A stretch of 64,000 nt of DNA from Epiperipatus broadwayi (lineage: Eukaryota; Onychophora; Udeonychophora; Euonychophora; Peripatidae), in the NCBI GenBank assembly GCA_028023455.1, contig JAQFVV010006293.1, positions 3,173,844 to 3,237,843 of the forward strand, in the 5' to 3' direction. Numbering within the stretch: the stretch's first letter is position 1; the number at the start of each line of letters is the position of its first letter. The notes beneath the pieces were generated by a model. That model did not search any database. It was not told the DNA's origin and was given only the letters and a program-made list of their open reading frames with translations. A program made the translations under genes and the position numbers. Shown here piece by piece: positions 49,173 through 62,805 of this stretch.

Positions 49173-51690
49173 TTTCAGATGGGAATGTTGTTTTATTTAA
49201 AATGAATTTACAAAAAAATGATAAATGAATACTGTTTATACAACAAATTGTAATGATAAACTTAACAAAATGATGGTTTTATGAATTTATTCAAAGTTTG
49301 AATAAAACAACATAATAGAAAAATACTGTGATAATAGTTATAAAGAAAATAAATAAAGATCTGCAATTAAAATAGAGAATTGTTAAACAGATTATTACTA
49401 TTTTTAAATATTTAGGAAGTTTTTTATTACCAAAGATAGTAAAGATATCTTCAATTTTATTAGCCACTATGCATGAATTAAAAACCTAATTTCTAAATAG
49501 CAATTCATCTTTAGTGCTCTTATTTTCAGTGTATTCATTTAATAATAAATTCCCTATATTTTAATTTTCAAGCTAGTAGATCAAAATTTTTATACAACTT
49601 ATGGTTTTGAATCCAAATCAATTTTTTTTGTATAACTATATGTGTCTGACTGACTATATAGTTATACAAGAAGGGAAGCAATTATCTATCTGACTTCAGT
49701 TATAAGCTTACTATAAATACTTGTTTGTTTGTTTGTTTTTTTGCAAAAGGATGATAAAAACAAAAACACTACTCACTTTTCTAGCTTGGATTAAATAGAT
49801 GGTAGTAATATTTATTTTCATTTGAAAACTACTATAAAAAAATAGAGTGAAAATAATGAATATTAAATGGAAGTACAGTCATATTTTTCAAATCTTTTCT
49901 GATTTTTTAAAATTAAAAATATCATAATTTATAGCTTCCATTAAGAATGAATGTAGTATGAAGAAAAATGATTACACTAGTATTATACAAAGTGCCTATA
50001 TTTGTAAGATCTAATATAACACATCAAGTGCTTTTTGTTTTTATATATGTGGCAATCTATTTTACATAGGCATGCACTTATGTTCTATATTTTATTTGAA
50101 TTTATGTATTTTTAAATATTAGGAAAAAAAAAATCTAAATGAGATAATAAGAGCCATTAAAGAAAACCATAAAAGTGTTTATTGTATTTTTTTTAAAAAA
50201 GATTCTGTGATAGAAATGCTTACTACTAGTTTAAATCATAGGTATTCAACCAATGGACTGGATCAGAGATTATGTTATCAACACTAAGATATCTCTCAAA
50301 AGTATTTTTTCTTATATTTCTGCATTATATATTTATAAATATATATGAAAAATAATTATGTTATGAAAAGAAATGATCACTTTACATGGAAGCTACATCT
50401 TATTAAATATTGCTCAAAATATATATATATTATTACGACACCCAAATGATTATAATGTATCATTTTCATTCTCTTTGCTAGATTGTTTATTTTTCTTAGT
50501 TGTTAATTAGTCTTTGAAATTATTAATATTATTTTTAATATAAAGATCTTTAATAACATAAAACACATTTACAACTTATATAAAGAAATCATATACATAA
50601 AAAAAATGTTTCATTAAATGGATGTATTCAGCCTATAATTTTTGTTGCTCAAATGCCATCCAACATTCCAAGGAATTAAAATATTAATTTTAATTACTTT
50701 GACATGCCATATGATCTAAGAAATATATTCAGATTTGTAAGAATTATAGATAAAAAGAAAAAATATATAACATTAGAAAACAAAAAGAGAAGTAATTATA
50801 CTCATACTATAATTTTTAAACTAGAGTTAAGACCACTGAGAGACACTAGAACTTTAGAACAACAATGTCAAAAACACTATTCATATCATAATTTCATTGT
50901 TTAATAATAAAATAAGGCATTTTTTGCAATATATAGTATTCCTACTTTTTTTTTTGACAGAAGTCCTGTAAATAGTGAATAAAAATATGAATTTTGGATT
51001 ATCCTAGTCTGCTTTATTTTTATCACTGAAATTGATTACCATTGATTATACAAAGTCTTTAGATGATGTTGAAGTGAAAAGACCAAAATTTGGAAAAAAT
51101 TGGTAAATGTGCTACAAATTACCTCAAGTTGACTGAATAATTTTGTTTCGAGGTGACCAACAATTTCTAAATGAATTAGTTTTTCAGATGAAATATTGTT
51201 CAATGGATTTAGATGAAATTCTTAAAAGAGGCAACAATTTTATTTATATCACAATTCATTAACAATATCTCTTTAAATTTTATTAATATACATATTACCA
51301 AATCATTTCTCGTCAGTTTTTATTGTTCAAAATGACAAAGCAGTGATCAAGTCTGTAAGTTATTAAAACTTTTTGTAATTATAATTGTACTCAGTACCTT
51401 CAGTTATTGTTCTCTGTTGTAATTATTCAAATTCTAAACTTCTATGAATTATAATATGTCACATTTACTGGGATGCTTATCAGTCTTTATAAAAGTTTCT
51501 TATTTGATGGAGGACAATGTGAATTATATATATATATATAATTGTTTTGTATCATCTTATTATCCACATATTATTACCCTATAAAATGTATTGATTCTCA
51601 GAAAGGAGCATATTAATCCAAATTACCTTTGCATTTTTATAGCTCTTTGAATTAAAAAATTTGAGAATAGTTATGTGGACTGTTAAGAAT
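49173..51690. other. No recognisable feature
   Basis: AT-rich. A short inverted pair TATAACTATA / TATAGTTATA occurs near 49632-49665. ORF 50704-50904 has no recognisable motif. Confidence 0.4.
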
Positions 51691-51699
51691 GTGAACTTA

Positions 51700-54420
51700 A
51701 ACAAAAAGTTAATTTACTGCCTGATCTAAAAAGGAAACGGTTAAATATAGTAAGATTGGAATTTATGTTGAATGGGTGATAAGATAAAGAATGTGTAACA
51801 GTTTTTTTTAACTTAGCGATGATAATAGACATGATGGTATAGTTATTATTTTGAGCGCAAGAACAAATAACATTTTAACTAACACTTTTAAACATGTTAA
51901 ATTGTTAAGTTGTATGAAAAGTCTAGATAAAAATGTAATAGTTATTTAGTTAGACTAGTGTATATGATAAAATATGAAGAAACTAAAAAGATTATAAAAA
52001 TAATTTCATAATTATCATGTTACAAAACAAGCATAAATAAACTAAAAAATAATATAAAAATAATTTTATAATGATAATGTTGGATTAAAATGTTGTATTA
52101 GGACAGGGAAGTGTTAAATTTGGATGAAAATATGGGTTAGATAAACATGTACACAATTTAAAAATCACAAGAAGATGATTTATATGTAGAAAACTTATGG
52201 CAATAAGAATGGATTTCAATTTAAAATAAGTTTAGAAACTATATTAAATAAGCATGTGCATAAACCCAAGTTAATGTAAATTCAGATTGCAATTTAAAAG
52301 TGAAATTTTAGATTTTTCTTTTAAAAGAATAAAATTGAGTCATAAACAATGGCAATTAATGTATAAATGAGGATATTAAAGAAAAAAATTCTGACTTTTG
52401 GCTAAAATAAAGTATAAATAATAAATACTAGGCTAATTGATAAAGTAAAATAAAAGATAGGAATTATTTAAGAAACATTTAAAAGATGCTGTGATTATGA
52501 AAGAAATAAGAAAGCAAAAAGTTGTTGTTAGTAACAAAATGATAGTTGAAAAGGGAGAGAGATAATATTATGATATGAATGCTGTAGAAAGTAGAAGTGT
52601 GTATACAAGACTTAAATAATTAATTGATAAAGATTAGTAATGAAATATAGAATATTTTTAAAAAAGGCTTGATTTAATGTGTAATGTAATAAAGCAGTTT
52701 GGATTGTATAGTAGAATCTCAGGAAAGGAACAATAATCAATGCATTCAATAAACAAACTAGATGTATTGCAAAACAGGAAGAATATATATTATTTTTATA
52801 TATGATTTGTATGGTAGAAATAATATTTCACTTATTATTTGTAAAAGCAAGTCATTTGAAAATGAAATAAGTTGTGCAACAATGAAGCAATAAATTGTAA
52901 ACGTTTTAGATGACAACTTATATAATAGAACATTACAAAGAAATGATGTTGAATCATTAAAGATTTAGAAAAAATAGATATTTTAAATGTAATTTATAAT
53001 TCAGGAGGATGATCTGTAGATTTACTTTCAACAGTTATGATTTGATTCCACAAAATGTGAAGAATTTAGAACAATTAGTTTCATCTCACTTGCATTTAAC
53101 AGGCTGATGTCTCAAATAGATTAGAGATGTTTTTGAAAAAAGCGAAAGAGATGCGATGCAATTACAGTGATGAAAACTATTATATATATATAATCATTGG
53201 ATCAATACACTTTCCAAGCAGTAGTTATATCAATGCACTATTCCCTCTGGTCAAATTTGCTTTCAAACATAAAGTGATTGAATTTACATTTGCTCTTCCA
53301 GTTTTTATAAAGATAGTCAATCTGAAAGCAATATTATTTGGGGCAAAGGCTCAATATTCTGATGTCCACAAAACCTCATTCAATATGGTTAATAATAATT
53401 TGACTTCACAAGACAATTTCTACTCACATATATCCTCTTGTGAATAAATAACTAAATATTAAAATTGTGAATACAGTGCCAACAATTATGTAATCATTAG
53501 ATCAGTAAACTTCCCAAATATTAGCTAATCTAGTGATTCAACATTTTCAGATTGGTTATTCTTATAAGAACTAGAAAAGCAAATGTAAATTGGTTCATTT
53601 TATATTTATAATAGAGAACAGTATGATATGATTAGTACTCTAGTGATTTTATAATAATTAATGATGTATTACTTATTAATATATGTTTGATATTTATTAC
53701 TTATTAATATATAGAAAGAAATGTGTATTTCATTTTATTGATTTTGAAAGCTATTTTTGTTAAATGAAATTTGTTAGGTAAGAATGGAATACGGATAGGA
53801 GTTATCAATCAAATTTTCTGATAGTACTTGTAGGTTCTTGCAGATAATGAAAAAGAATTTTAACAAAATTAAAGCAATGAAAATAGATAATAAGAAAAGA
53901 GCATTAGGATGCTTTTAAATATTTGAGAAATGATTAATGGATGATGAAGTTAGCTATAACAAAATTAAAGTAGTAATTGCAATGATTTTTAATAAAATAT
54001 TATTACAAGATTAATTCTGTGGTCCATTGAAATTAGATTTGTGAAAGAGGCTTGTCAAAAATTTTGTTTTGAGTAATTTTATGTGGAATAGAGTTGTAGT
54101 CAATTAATAAGGAGAAAAGATTGGAGACTTTAGAATGTGAATTTGAAGAAAAATGGAAAATATAATTTAGGAAGACAAAACTAGTCATGTGGAAGTTCTG
54201 AAAAGAATAAACAAAGGAAAAAAAGTTATTTTTTTGAGGAAATTATGAAGAGTCATTTGATTGAGTTTATAATTCCAGAAAGATGAGGCACGAAACATAT
54301 GGAATAAAAGTGATAGAAGATATAAAGAGATTGATAATATTAAGAAGAGAAATAGTTATAATATTTAAGAGAGAAGTCTTAGAGAAGATAGTCTGATATA
54401 TTTTATGGAATTTGCTTTAG
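51700..54420 (+). pseudogene. Heavily decayed LINE, reverse-transcriptase family different from copies 1 and 2
   Basis: The plus strand is purine-rich over 2.7 kb and gives scattered coding-like pieces. The clearest is CEEFRTISFISLAFNRLMSQ at about 53055-53115, matching the ..C..YR.ISL.SH..K.L motif that opens the reverse transcriptase domain of many LINEs. Near 54190-54260, VEVLKRIN and EEIMKSHLIEF fit the usual EVL.R.N...GHI.R region close to the C-terminus. Between these, about 53150-53560 looks foreign: a 30-bp segment with TAATCATT(A/G)GATCA is repeated directly at 53172 and 53491, so something may have inserted there. The 106-codon ORF at 53127-53447 lies inside that part and is not recognised. 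Confidence 0.45.
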
Positions 54421-55611
54421 GAAAGATTTCTAGCGATGATAATGATTGACATGAAATTATTCAACCAGATCATGCTATATATTTAATAATTAATCTATTA
54501 TTACAAAATCTTCACAGAAAATGTTTCTCTACTCCAAATAATGTTAAGTTTTAGCAAATTCTAGATAAAAGAACATAATCAGTCTAATTTAAGCTATTAA
54601 TTAAATGCACATAATCTACAAAAATTCAAGTACTATTGGAAGTTTTAGTTTTTTGATCATTTAGTACTATTGGAAGTTTATCAGTTTGTTGTATTTTTAA
54701 ACTATAAACAATTGGCAATCTCAGTCTTTTTTTTTCCTCTAGAGACCTAATAAGCATTAGCTACAAAGATAGTAAGATTCAAATTTTATTTATTGTACAA
54801 AAATGTGAGTTATTTTTATTCTTTAAATACATGCCATTTTTATTAATGATGAAGTTTTGTTTTGATGAATTTTCTTTTAGAAGTTTTTTAAAAAATATTA
54901 ATCACATTAGAGATTTATTTTACTTTTATATATAATATTTTAATTTTTTTAATTTATTAATAAATATTTGCCTTGTATTTGCTCTTTCAAATTATTGGTC
55001 TGATGCAGTAATGAAGTTTTATAAATATTACATTTAGCTGAAAAATTAATATTTTCTATCACTGAAAGAAAATCTTAATCCATGGAAACAGTCTTAAAGT
55101 CATAGTAAAATTATCCATATCCTTACATATTCTTGTATGATCATATCAATATTTGGTGCCCAAGTTTGTTATAATTTAAAAAAATAAATTTGTGCAGTCA
55201 AACTTCATGCAGAAAATCATTGGAATCATTATTATTATGATTGTAATATTATATTAAGTTAAATATATAATAATAAACTTCAAATAATGTAAAGTTTTCA
55301 TTTTAATTCAAGTAATCTTATTATGTCAAAGGAAAGTAAAAATGTGTCAAATGTTATGTACAACTTTTATCTGAATTGAAACTATATCTATACCTAAGAA
55401 ATGTTATTTGTGATACTATAAATTTAGCATTCCATAAATTGTAATACTTTTAAAGTGCTTTGCAAGAATAAAAGATAAATTAATTTAAAATTATAAAAAC
55501 CCATAACTAAATAGCTTATTCTTCTTGCTATCTAAAATGTAAATGTATTGAGAATTTGTAACAGTCCACATAGCAGACAGATATGCCCTGAAAAAATCAA
55601 GAATTTTGTTG
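54421..55611. other. No recognisable feature
   Basis: AT-rich. A small direct repeat, AGTACTATTGGAAGTTT, occurs twice at about 54630-54680. Confidence 0.45.
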
Positions 55612-55619
55612 CCATATAT

Positions 55620-56421
55620 CAGGGGTCCCCAACCCTATGCCCGCGGGCACCGCGGTACCCGCAGACCATTTTACGTGTGCCCGCCGCTATCCAAACACGA
55701 TAAAAAATCATTTATCTGATACAAATAAATTTAATTTTTAAAATTTCTTTTAAATTATTGTATTATATTGTAATCAAACTATAAGGCATACTATTCTTTT
55801 ACAGCATAAAAGAGTCTCTCAGTCCGCCAAGTGCGGTCATTCTCTGCGCACTGCACTAGCACAGAATAAGTAAAGTTAACACAGATACCAATCTCTCTGC
55901 TTTGCACATGTTTATAAATTGTATCTGTGCATACAAAATAAAATGGTTTTTTGGTTCCACATACTTGTGTGAATCATTGTTTTCAACCATGAATGTCATA
56001 AAATCAAAATACAGATCTCAACTGAGTGACGAACATCTTGATGATTGCTTATGAGCAGGAATATCATCATACTCCCCTAATTATAAAACAATTGCCAATG
56101 AAGTGCAGTGCCAAAGATCGCATGGAGTTTTATGAGCAGGAATATCATCATACTCCCCTAATTATAAAGCAATTGCCAATGAAGTGCAGTGCCAAAGATC
56201 GCATGGACTTTTTACATTATATATAATTTAATAATTTACATAAAAATATAAACGTTAATTATATGTTAAAATTTTATTTTTGAAATAAATATTTTTTTGT
56301 ACATTATGTGTATTATTAACAATATCCAACTATAAATTTACATTGAAAAAATAAATGGTGCCCGCCACCTGGCCAGTATTATAGTATGTGCTCTTAAGTG
56401 CAAAAAGATTGGAGACCCCTG
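55620..56421 (+). mobile_element. Non-autonomous hAT element with perfect 8-bp TSD
   Basis: Starts CAGGGGTCCCCAACCC and ends TTGGAGACCCCTG. It is flanked on both sides by CCATATAT (55612-55619 and 56422-56429), a perfect 8-bp target duplication. It keeps only the C-terminus of a hAT transposase of the same family as the 5197-7973 relic. The ends and duplication are better preserved than in that relic, so this is the younger insertion. Confidence 0.93.
55935..56219 (+). pseudogene. hAT transposase C-terminus with duplicated tail
   Basis: The plus strand reads FGSTYLCESLFSTMNVIK, SKYRSQLSDEHLDDCL and then a TGA (about 55944-56053). This is the hAT dimerisation region that normally ends the protein. 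Just past the stop, in another frame, is the rest of the usual tail (GISSYSPNYKTIANEVQCQ). An 81-bp unit starting ATGAGCAGGAATATCATC is present twice in tandem, at 56051 and 56132, so the tail sequence is doubled. The 66-codon ORF at 56026-56226 is a shifted frame of this duplication. No catalytic part is present. Confidence 0.8.
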
Positions 56422-56429
56422 CCATATAT

Positions 56430-57105
56430 TATAGCAATGACAAAAAAATTTGACTATAAATATTAAATAATAATTCATAAAAAAAGTTAAAGATTTCTCA
56501 AATTTTCAGTAGCAATAATATAGTTATTAATTTATATTGGGGATGATGAGCACATCAATCTCATTCAGTGGTTTGCTTACCTCAGATGACAATCACTCTG
56601 CTATTGTATCAAGTCTGTCCATTCAACACATTTTACAATTTCTCTGTCTAGAAATAAATTCCCTTTTTCATTGTAATTTTTTTTATAAAAATATATTGTA
56701 ATGTTTTCAGAAATTATAACAATAGAAATTTTATTTAATGAATAAGAAAATGTTAAAACATTTAATGACTAAAAGGTTTGAGTTTTGAATACAAAAGAAT
56801 TTATTTATAGTTAAGTACTTTTGATACCATACAGTATCATAATCATAGCATAATAAAAAGGGAGGGGGCTGTCATCCATATTTACAAATTTGATATGAAT
56901 CATTAATTCAATCTTTTTTTTTTTTTAAAGTGATTTGCTATGTAACCAGAAGTTTGGCAGTTGAGTCATGTAAATGTAATTTTTGTAATTCACAAAAGAA
57001 ATTTATATTATAATAAACATGAAATTATTAAACCTTTATCCAAATGAATTGAATTTTAAATAGTTGTTTAGTGATATTTTAATGTTTACATTATTTATTT
57101 ATTAA
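56430..57105. other. No recognisable feature
   Basis: AT-rich with a T-run near 56914-56925. Nothing is supported. Confidence 0.5.
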
Positions 57106-57109
57106 TAGT

Positions 57110-57290
57110 TTGTTTGCTTAAACGTTTCAAACATTAGCTAAGTAAAGGTTTATTCTGTATGTTAATTATGTTAACTGTAGCTGAGTGTGCGCTGGCTTCA
57201 CCATCCGAAAGCATGCTCAGTTACTGTTAACAAAATTAACACATGGAATAAACTTTTACTTAGCTAACATTCAAAACGTTTAAACAAATT
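57110..57290. mobile_element. Hairpin MITE, about 180 bp
   Basis: Arms of about 85 bp: TTAGCTAAGTAAAGGTTTAT at the left answers ATAAACTTTTACTTAGCTAA at the right, and the match extends outward through TAAACGTTT and inward through GTTAACTGTAGCTGAG. The loop is only about 10 bases (CTTCACCATC). No coding potential. The target duplication is unclear because the flanks are AT-rich. Confidence 0.8.
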
Positions 57291-57870
57291 GATTACAAAT
57301 GAATAAGGAGAATAGCCTGAATATTATTGATAATTTGTATTTTAATGTGAAAGTATTTGAAATATAAGTGGAATTATTTAAAAATCAAGTAATTCAAAAA
57401 CAGTTTTATCACAATTTCCATATTGCGTTAACCTATGTTCAATTATACTAAATGAAGCTTTGTGGCTTGGTTTCTTAATGTTAATAGTATTTAAAAATAT
57501 TAATTGTTCAAAATACCTTCACACTAATGAAATACAGTGTATGGATTATAGTATTACTATTTAGTGTTCATTCATTACAATAGGTGATTCTGGAATGTGA
57601 ATTTTGAAATGTTAAGCAAAAAAAAAAAAATGTTAAAAATATATCTATGTGACCAAACTTTTTATAAATTGCAATATATAAAAATGGCAAAAATTCATTC
57701 ATACATTAGATTACATTAACAAGATTTTTTTATATATAAGAATATCAGTTATAAAACTGTTTCAATTTTTTTTGTAAAAACAACAGTGCAAAACATTATC
57801 TGAATTTTATTGATTTTTTTTTTCTTTAATTCTCATGAATTGCTTTTGTAATAATAAGTAATTTTAATGC
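57291..57870. other. No recognisable feature
   Basis: AT-rich DNA with a 13-A run near 57620. Nothing is supported. Confidence 0.5.
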
Positions 57871-57879
57871 GATGTGATG

Positions 57880-58960
57880 CACTATGGCTTCTCCTTTATC
57901 GAAATCAGGAATCTCTCAGCCACTATGTCCAGAGAAACCTGTTAGCCACCTTCCTTTGCATTCCATACCCCACTCTAAGTTTTTCCCATATACTTGTCTA
58001 TCCTTTTCCATCCCATTTCAACAACATTATCTTTGTCCACTTTATAGTCTCTATATCTCAATCCGCCTTATTTTTTTCCAAATCCGGCATAAAAAGCAAA
58101 AACCCACTTTCTGTATAATCATTTTGTTTATATTTATTCTCCCACAACATTATTCCTATTCTTGCTTGGAAGCATTTACATTTAATTACCAAATGTCTGT
58201 TTCTCCATTTATGTGTATATTCCCTTGTTGCTAACTATTCTATTCGAGCCTTAAACAGTGACTACTTTCTTTGCTATTATCATAAATTAACTCACTCCCA
58301 ATATTCTGTTTACTTCTGTATATATTTAAACTCTTTTTACTCTCCATACTAGTTCTCCAACTCCCCATTTTTTAATGCCTAATTCTTCTATCCCATTCTT
58401 TGCCACATAACACTCAACAATTCTCCTACACAATCATCCCATCTTTTGTACAAGTATACTGACACAAAGTCTTTATCCAAATCTTCTGTATACTATATTA
58501 TCTTTCTCACCCATCTTGTTGCGTGACCTTTACTCATAACCCAATTGAATATTATTTTGGCTATTCTCTTACTATCTTAAATTGCAATCTATCGAACATT
58601 TTTACTTTGCTTTTTGCATCTCTCATATAAAAATTTGACATATCACATTTCTCATTGAATTGCCTTATTTGCCATCCACACATCTGCATCTAATGCAGTC
58701 TTCCTACTTCTCTTTGTACTTTTTCTAAGGAATCCACATCTAATACCCCTTTACTAACACATGATGCATCTTTATCATAAGTTAGCCCTGCTACTGCCAC
58801 TTCTATACAAATATTGTTACATCATATTTATTATATGAAAACATTGTTAATTTCTTTATCAGTCCCTTTCTTTTCTTTGCCTCATTTATCATTTTTTTCT
58901 CCTATTCATCTAAGCAGTTTCCCAAATAGTTGTACCTATTCACCACATTTAACTTTATTT
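57880..58960 (-). pseudogene. Probable LINE C-terminal region relic
   Basis: The plus strand is strikingly pyrimidine-rich, as if the minus strand were coding. On the minus strand, at about 58660-58730, frames read DSLEKVQREVGR, then ALDADVWMANKAIQ and, after stops, SKVKMFDRL. The pattern 'leK.QRe.gr..L.......n.A...E.G......' is the usual region after the reverse transcriptase domain in several invertebrate LINEs. Frameshifts are many, and the reverse transcriptase core itself is not visible. The plus-strand ORFs at 57867-58234 and 58814-59092 are shadows of this biased composition. Confidence 0.45.
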
Positions 58961-61900
58961 TCCCCAATAAAAATTATTGTTGGATTATTAGGCAGTGGTG
59001 ACATCTACTTATATAGAATTAATTATGCAAATTTGGAGAAAGATGAAGTAGACTTCCATTTCTATTCAGGATCTATCAATAATCAATGCTAGCAGAATCA
59101 GTTTTAGAGTGAAGTTAAGGAAATCACTTTTAATTAATGTAAATCAATGTTAATTATGAATAATGATGTGATATTAATTTTTAGTATAAGTTAAAAAGAT
59201 AAAACAGCCATTAAATCTGTCTACAGAGAATCATTGAAAGAAACTTCTCACTAGACTAGCAAAAATATCAGATCATACATTATAAAATTTTGCAAATGGC
59301 AATCTTTTCAATTATGTTATGTACTGTTGATTTAAATTAATTAAACAAAATACTTAGTTTTAATTTTTCAAAACAAAGTTAAACAATCTTGTTAAATAAA
59401 ATGATAATGTGGTATTTATTATAAATATATTAGACCAATTATTTTGTCATTAAGCATTTTAATATTTTATTTTAATCAGTTTTGAGATTGTATATTAAAA
59501 GGATTTATGTGGTTTTTTTAATTATTACTTCTTTTAATTTTGCTTATTCATAAGTTGCTTTTAAAAAGGATTTACTAGCTTGTTTGTTACTAAAAATATT
59601 ATAACTTTTTTTTTTAAAAGTAATTTCTAGAAACCTAGGAAGTTATCCTGCATGAGAGAATCTCCAAAGAATTTCACTATCTTGCCAATTTAATTCACTG
59701 AAATAACTAATCTGTTTTTGCTTTACTTTGACAATTTCACTTATGAGTCATAACTTCTTTAAAAATACTTTTTTAATTTTTAGAAAATGTAACTGAAAAT
59801 TTAACAAAAGCAACAATAAATAAGTTTAAAGTTGTATAAAATTATATGATGTAAACCTCACAGCTATTGCCTAAAGATTTTTGACCAAGAGAGACAGGAA
59901 TAGACAAACTATTTTTTATCACAAAACTTAGTTCCATAACCATCCTTCAAATGTTAATGTGAAGGTAAAAATAATCAAAATATATACATAATGTAAAAGT
60001 TAAATTTTGTTGACAGCAATAACAATTTAATTTTAAATACATTGAAAATTATTTTTTATAAATTTTATATTTATATGCTACCAAACACAGGTAGACTAGT
60101 TTTCTATAAATGTACAAATTGGAAAACTTTTTTTTTAAGCACTTATTGAATAGCCAACATGGCATCACAAAAATATATAGAAAGTCTGCTACAATTCCTG
60201 TAGAATAATCATTAATAAAAATCAGGCTAACAAATATTTTGCCTGTATACTATTTGAATATCTGCAATGCATATAGATTCTCAAATGTCCACGAGATTTA
60301 CAATTCTACACTAAAAGTTTATTTTCAATTCAAAATGAGTTGCAGAAACAATATGGTGATACTATAGATTCTAATATTTAGACACTATTATAACAGTCAC
60401 CACGAAGAAACAACGAGATGTCAAAGAGTATAATATTGGTAGCACTCTTTTGAAGAAATTAGTTTATCCATATGCTACACAAATCTTACATATTAATTTC
60501 AGTTATGTATAATATCTGAAAACAAAACAAAAAATTGATATTCTAAGCTAAAAGTTCACTCTCTAAATGAAAGAACAGAAAAATCTGATAGTAGGTTAAA
60601 ATGTGCATTCAGATTAATTCAGCTATCATGAAGAAAAAACATGTCAAAACAAGGTAATATTGATAACATACTTTGTTATCAACATGAATAGTACATACTT
60701 TGTTATCAACATGAATAGAATAATTCATTTTGATGCACAACTGATAACTTTTATATGGTAAAAGTTTCAAGTGTTTAAACATGGATATATCATCAAGTTA
60801 ATATAACAAAAACATATTCTTATAATATAGTTCCTCATTTTATAAAGTTGAATTTTTCCAAAATATAAAAGCAAGAAGTGAAATATTATGCTAAATTTTA
60901 TCCTCAAAAGTCATAAGAAAACAATATCAGTGAATAGTCTGTTATTTGATCATTTATTATTAGATTATAAATTTCCAGTCATATTTACAATGCAAAATTT
61001 TTTTGTTAACATGTAAATGTAAATAAATTATGAATTTAATTTTCTTAAAAGTACTATTCATTAAGAAATTACAATAATATCTGGATATGAAATTATTGTT
61101 CAATTGTTTTTTCAATTATGTTTAATGTTGTTCAATTACTTCTGTCTACATTTAATTTTTCTTTAAGTAATAATTCCTTTAAACCAAGTACAGGAGTACT
61201 TATTAAGTATTCTTTTTTTATATATCACTTTTAAGTAAGTTCATTTATGGAACAACAGAACAAATATAACACAATTTAATTTCTATCACATGTTACATTT
61301 AAATTATGCTATACATATATTACTTTTCATGTTTAGGCACTTCCCCTTTGAACTATTGTAATTACAAGTGTGTATTTGAGTTTCTTCATTCACATAAATT
61401 TCTGAAAAAGTTGAGTGAATTATTCTGGAATGATGCAAGATAAAGATGGATGCCTATTGTTTACTCAAGTTTACCATAAATGTTTTAACTTGAAGAGAAC
61501 TAATCTTGAAAGCATATGAGTAAGCTGAAAAAGCCATGTGATGTTATTGGCAATAACAATGTTCAACCTGTATATAAATTTTAAGAAATGTGTGTATAGT
61601 GAAATCTTAATCATCATTTTCAAGTGTTTAAAGAAAATAAAGAATATGAGGAAATAATTATATTTATTAAAAATTTTATATTAGAACAATTAGATTATTT
61701 CTTGTTTTGATATTGTAATTCAAAACATTCTATACTTATTACGTTCATAATATGTATATATATAAGAAATTATTTGTTGATATTTGCTGTGACCAAATTT
61801 TATTCTTTAATTGATCTAGGAAAATCTGTAGCATTTATAAGACTACTGTCATTTGTGCTTTTAAATAAGAGAGGTCGAAAACTGAATTCATATCAATGAG

Positions 61901-62295
61901 AATGCAATGTGGAAGTTCACTATTTAAAAAAAAAAACTAATCAAATTCATAAAAATTAAAAGAGCTAGAAGCTTGAAGGAAAGAATTTAATTTTTAAATC
62001 AAGGTGGATGTTTTTCAAAACATTTTGTATTAAATTAAAAAGCACATTTTTGGTGCAGAATTAAAGACAGTGCAGTAAATGTTTATAAATGAAAGATCTC
62101 ATGCAAAAAAAAAAAAAAAGCTGCAATTATAATGAGTTTTTATAGGAAGAAAATTAATTTATTTTAAATTCAAAATATGTAAAAATTTAGTTAAAGAAAT
62201 AAAATTTAAATTGAAAAAGTCCTTGATTAATGAATAAACATTTTACTAAGTACATTATTTTAAAAAATTACTAATCTGTGAATTGTATACTGTAT
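58961..62295. other. No recognisable gene
   Basis: AT-rich. A 27-bp unit (ACATACTTTGTTATCAACAT plus seven bases) is repeated twice at 60666-60718. Nothing else is supported. Confidence 0.45.
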
Positions 62296-62303
62296 AAAAA
62301 CAT

Positions 62304-62805
62304 TTGGTCCTGATTTAGCTTGCGCTCACGGCCATTTTGAAATCCAAAAACCACTGCTGACACATTCAACTGGTAAATAACAAATATTGAATAAAAATAT
62401 TTTAAATTTATATTTTAGAAATTATAAGCTAGTAAAAATATTATGCTTTATTTTATTAGGGATTTTTTTTAAAAATTTACCTTCATAAAATATTTGAAAT
62501 ATGACGGTACAACGCACCGGAATTTGCGGGGAATGGAAAAGATGGTTTGGCCGATACAAAGTCTCGGTCAAAAGTTGCAGAAGTCTGATCAAACCAAGCT
62601 TATAATTTCCAAATACTAAAAGATTATATTACATGCCCATATGAAATAAAGCATATTATTTTTATTAGCTTATAATTTCTAAAATATGAATTTAAATTAC
62701 TTTTATTCAATATTTATATCATTTATTATTTGGATGTGTCAGCAGTGGTTTTGGCTAGTCTTTATATTTCAAAATGGCCTTGAGCGGAAACTAAATCAGT
62801 ACCAA
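62304..62805. mobile_element. Long-inverted-repeat element, 502 bp
   Basis: Left arm about 62304-62460 and right arm about 62650-62805 are inverted repeats: CACTGCTGACACAT at the left answers ATGTGTCAGCAGTG at the right, GGCCATTTTGAAAT answers ATTTCAAAATGGCC, and AGAAATTATAAGCTA answers TAGCTTATAATTTCT. The outermost bases are TTGGTCCTGATTTAG and CTAAATCAGTACCAA, with ACAT next to both ends as a possible 4-bp target duplication. The centre (62500-62600) is richer in CpG (ACGGTACAACGCACCGG) and shows no ORF. Confidence 0.75.

Noticed and set aside
57867-58234. Two overlapping plus-strand ORFs rich in Ser, Phe and Pro
   Set aside because: Composition follows the pyrimidine bias of a LINE relic coded on the other strand; no conserved motif.
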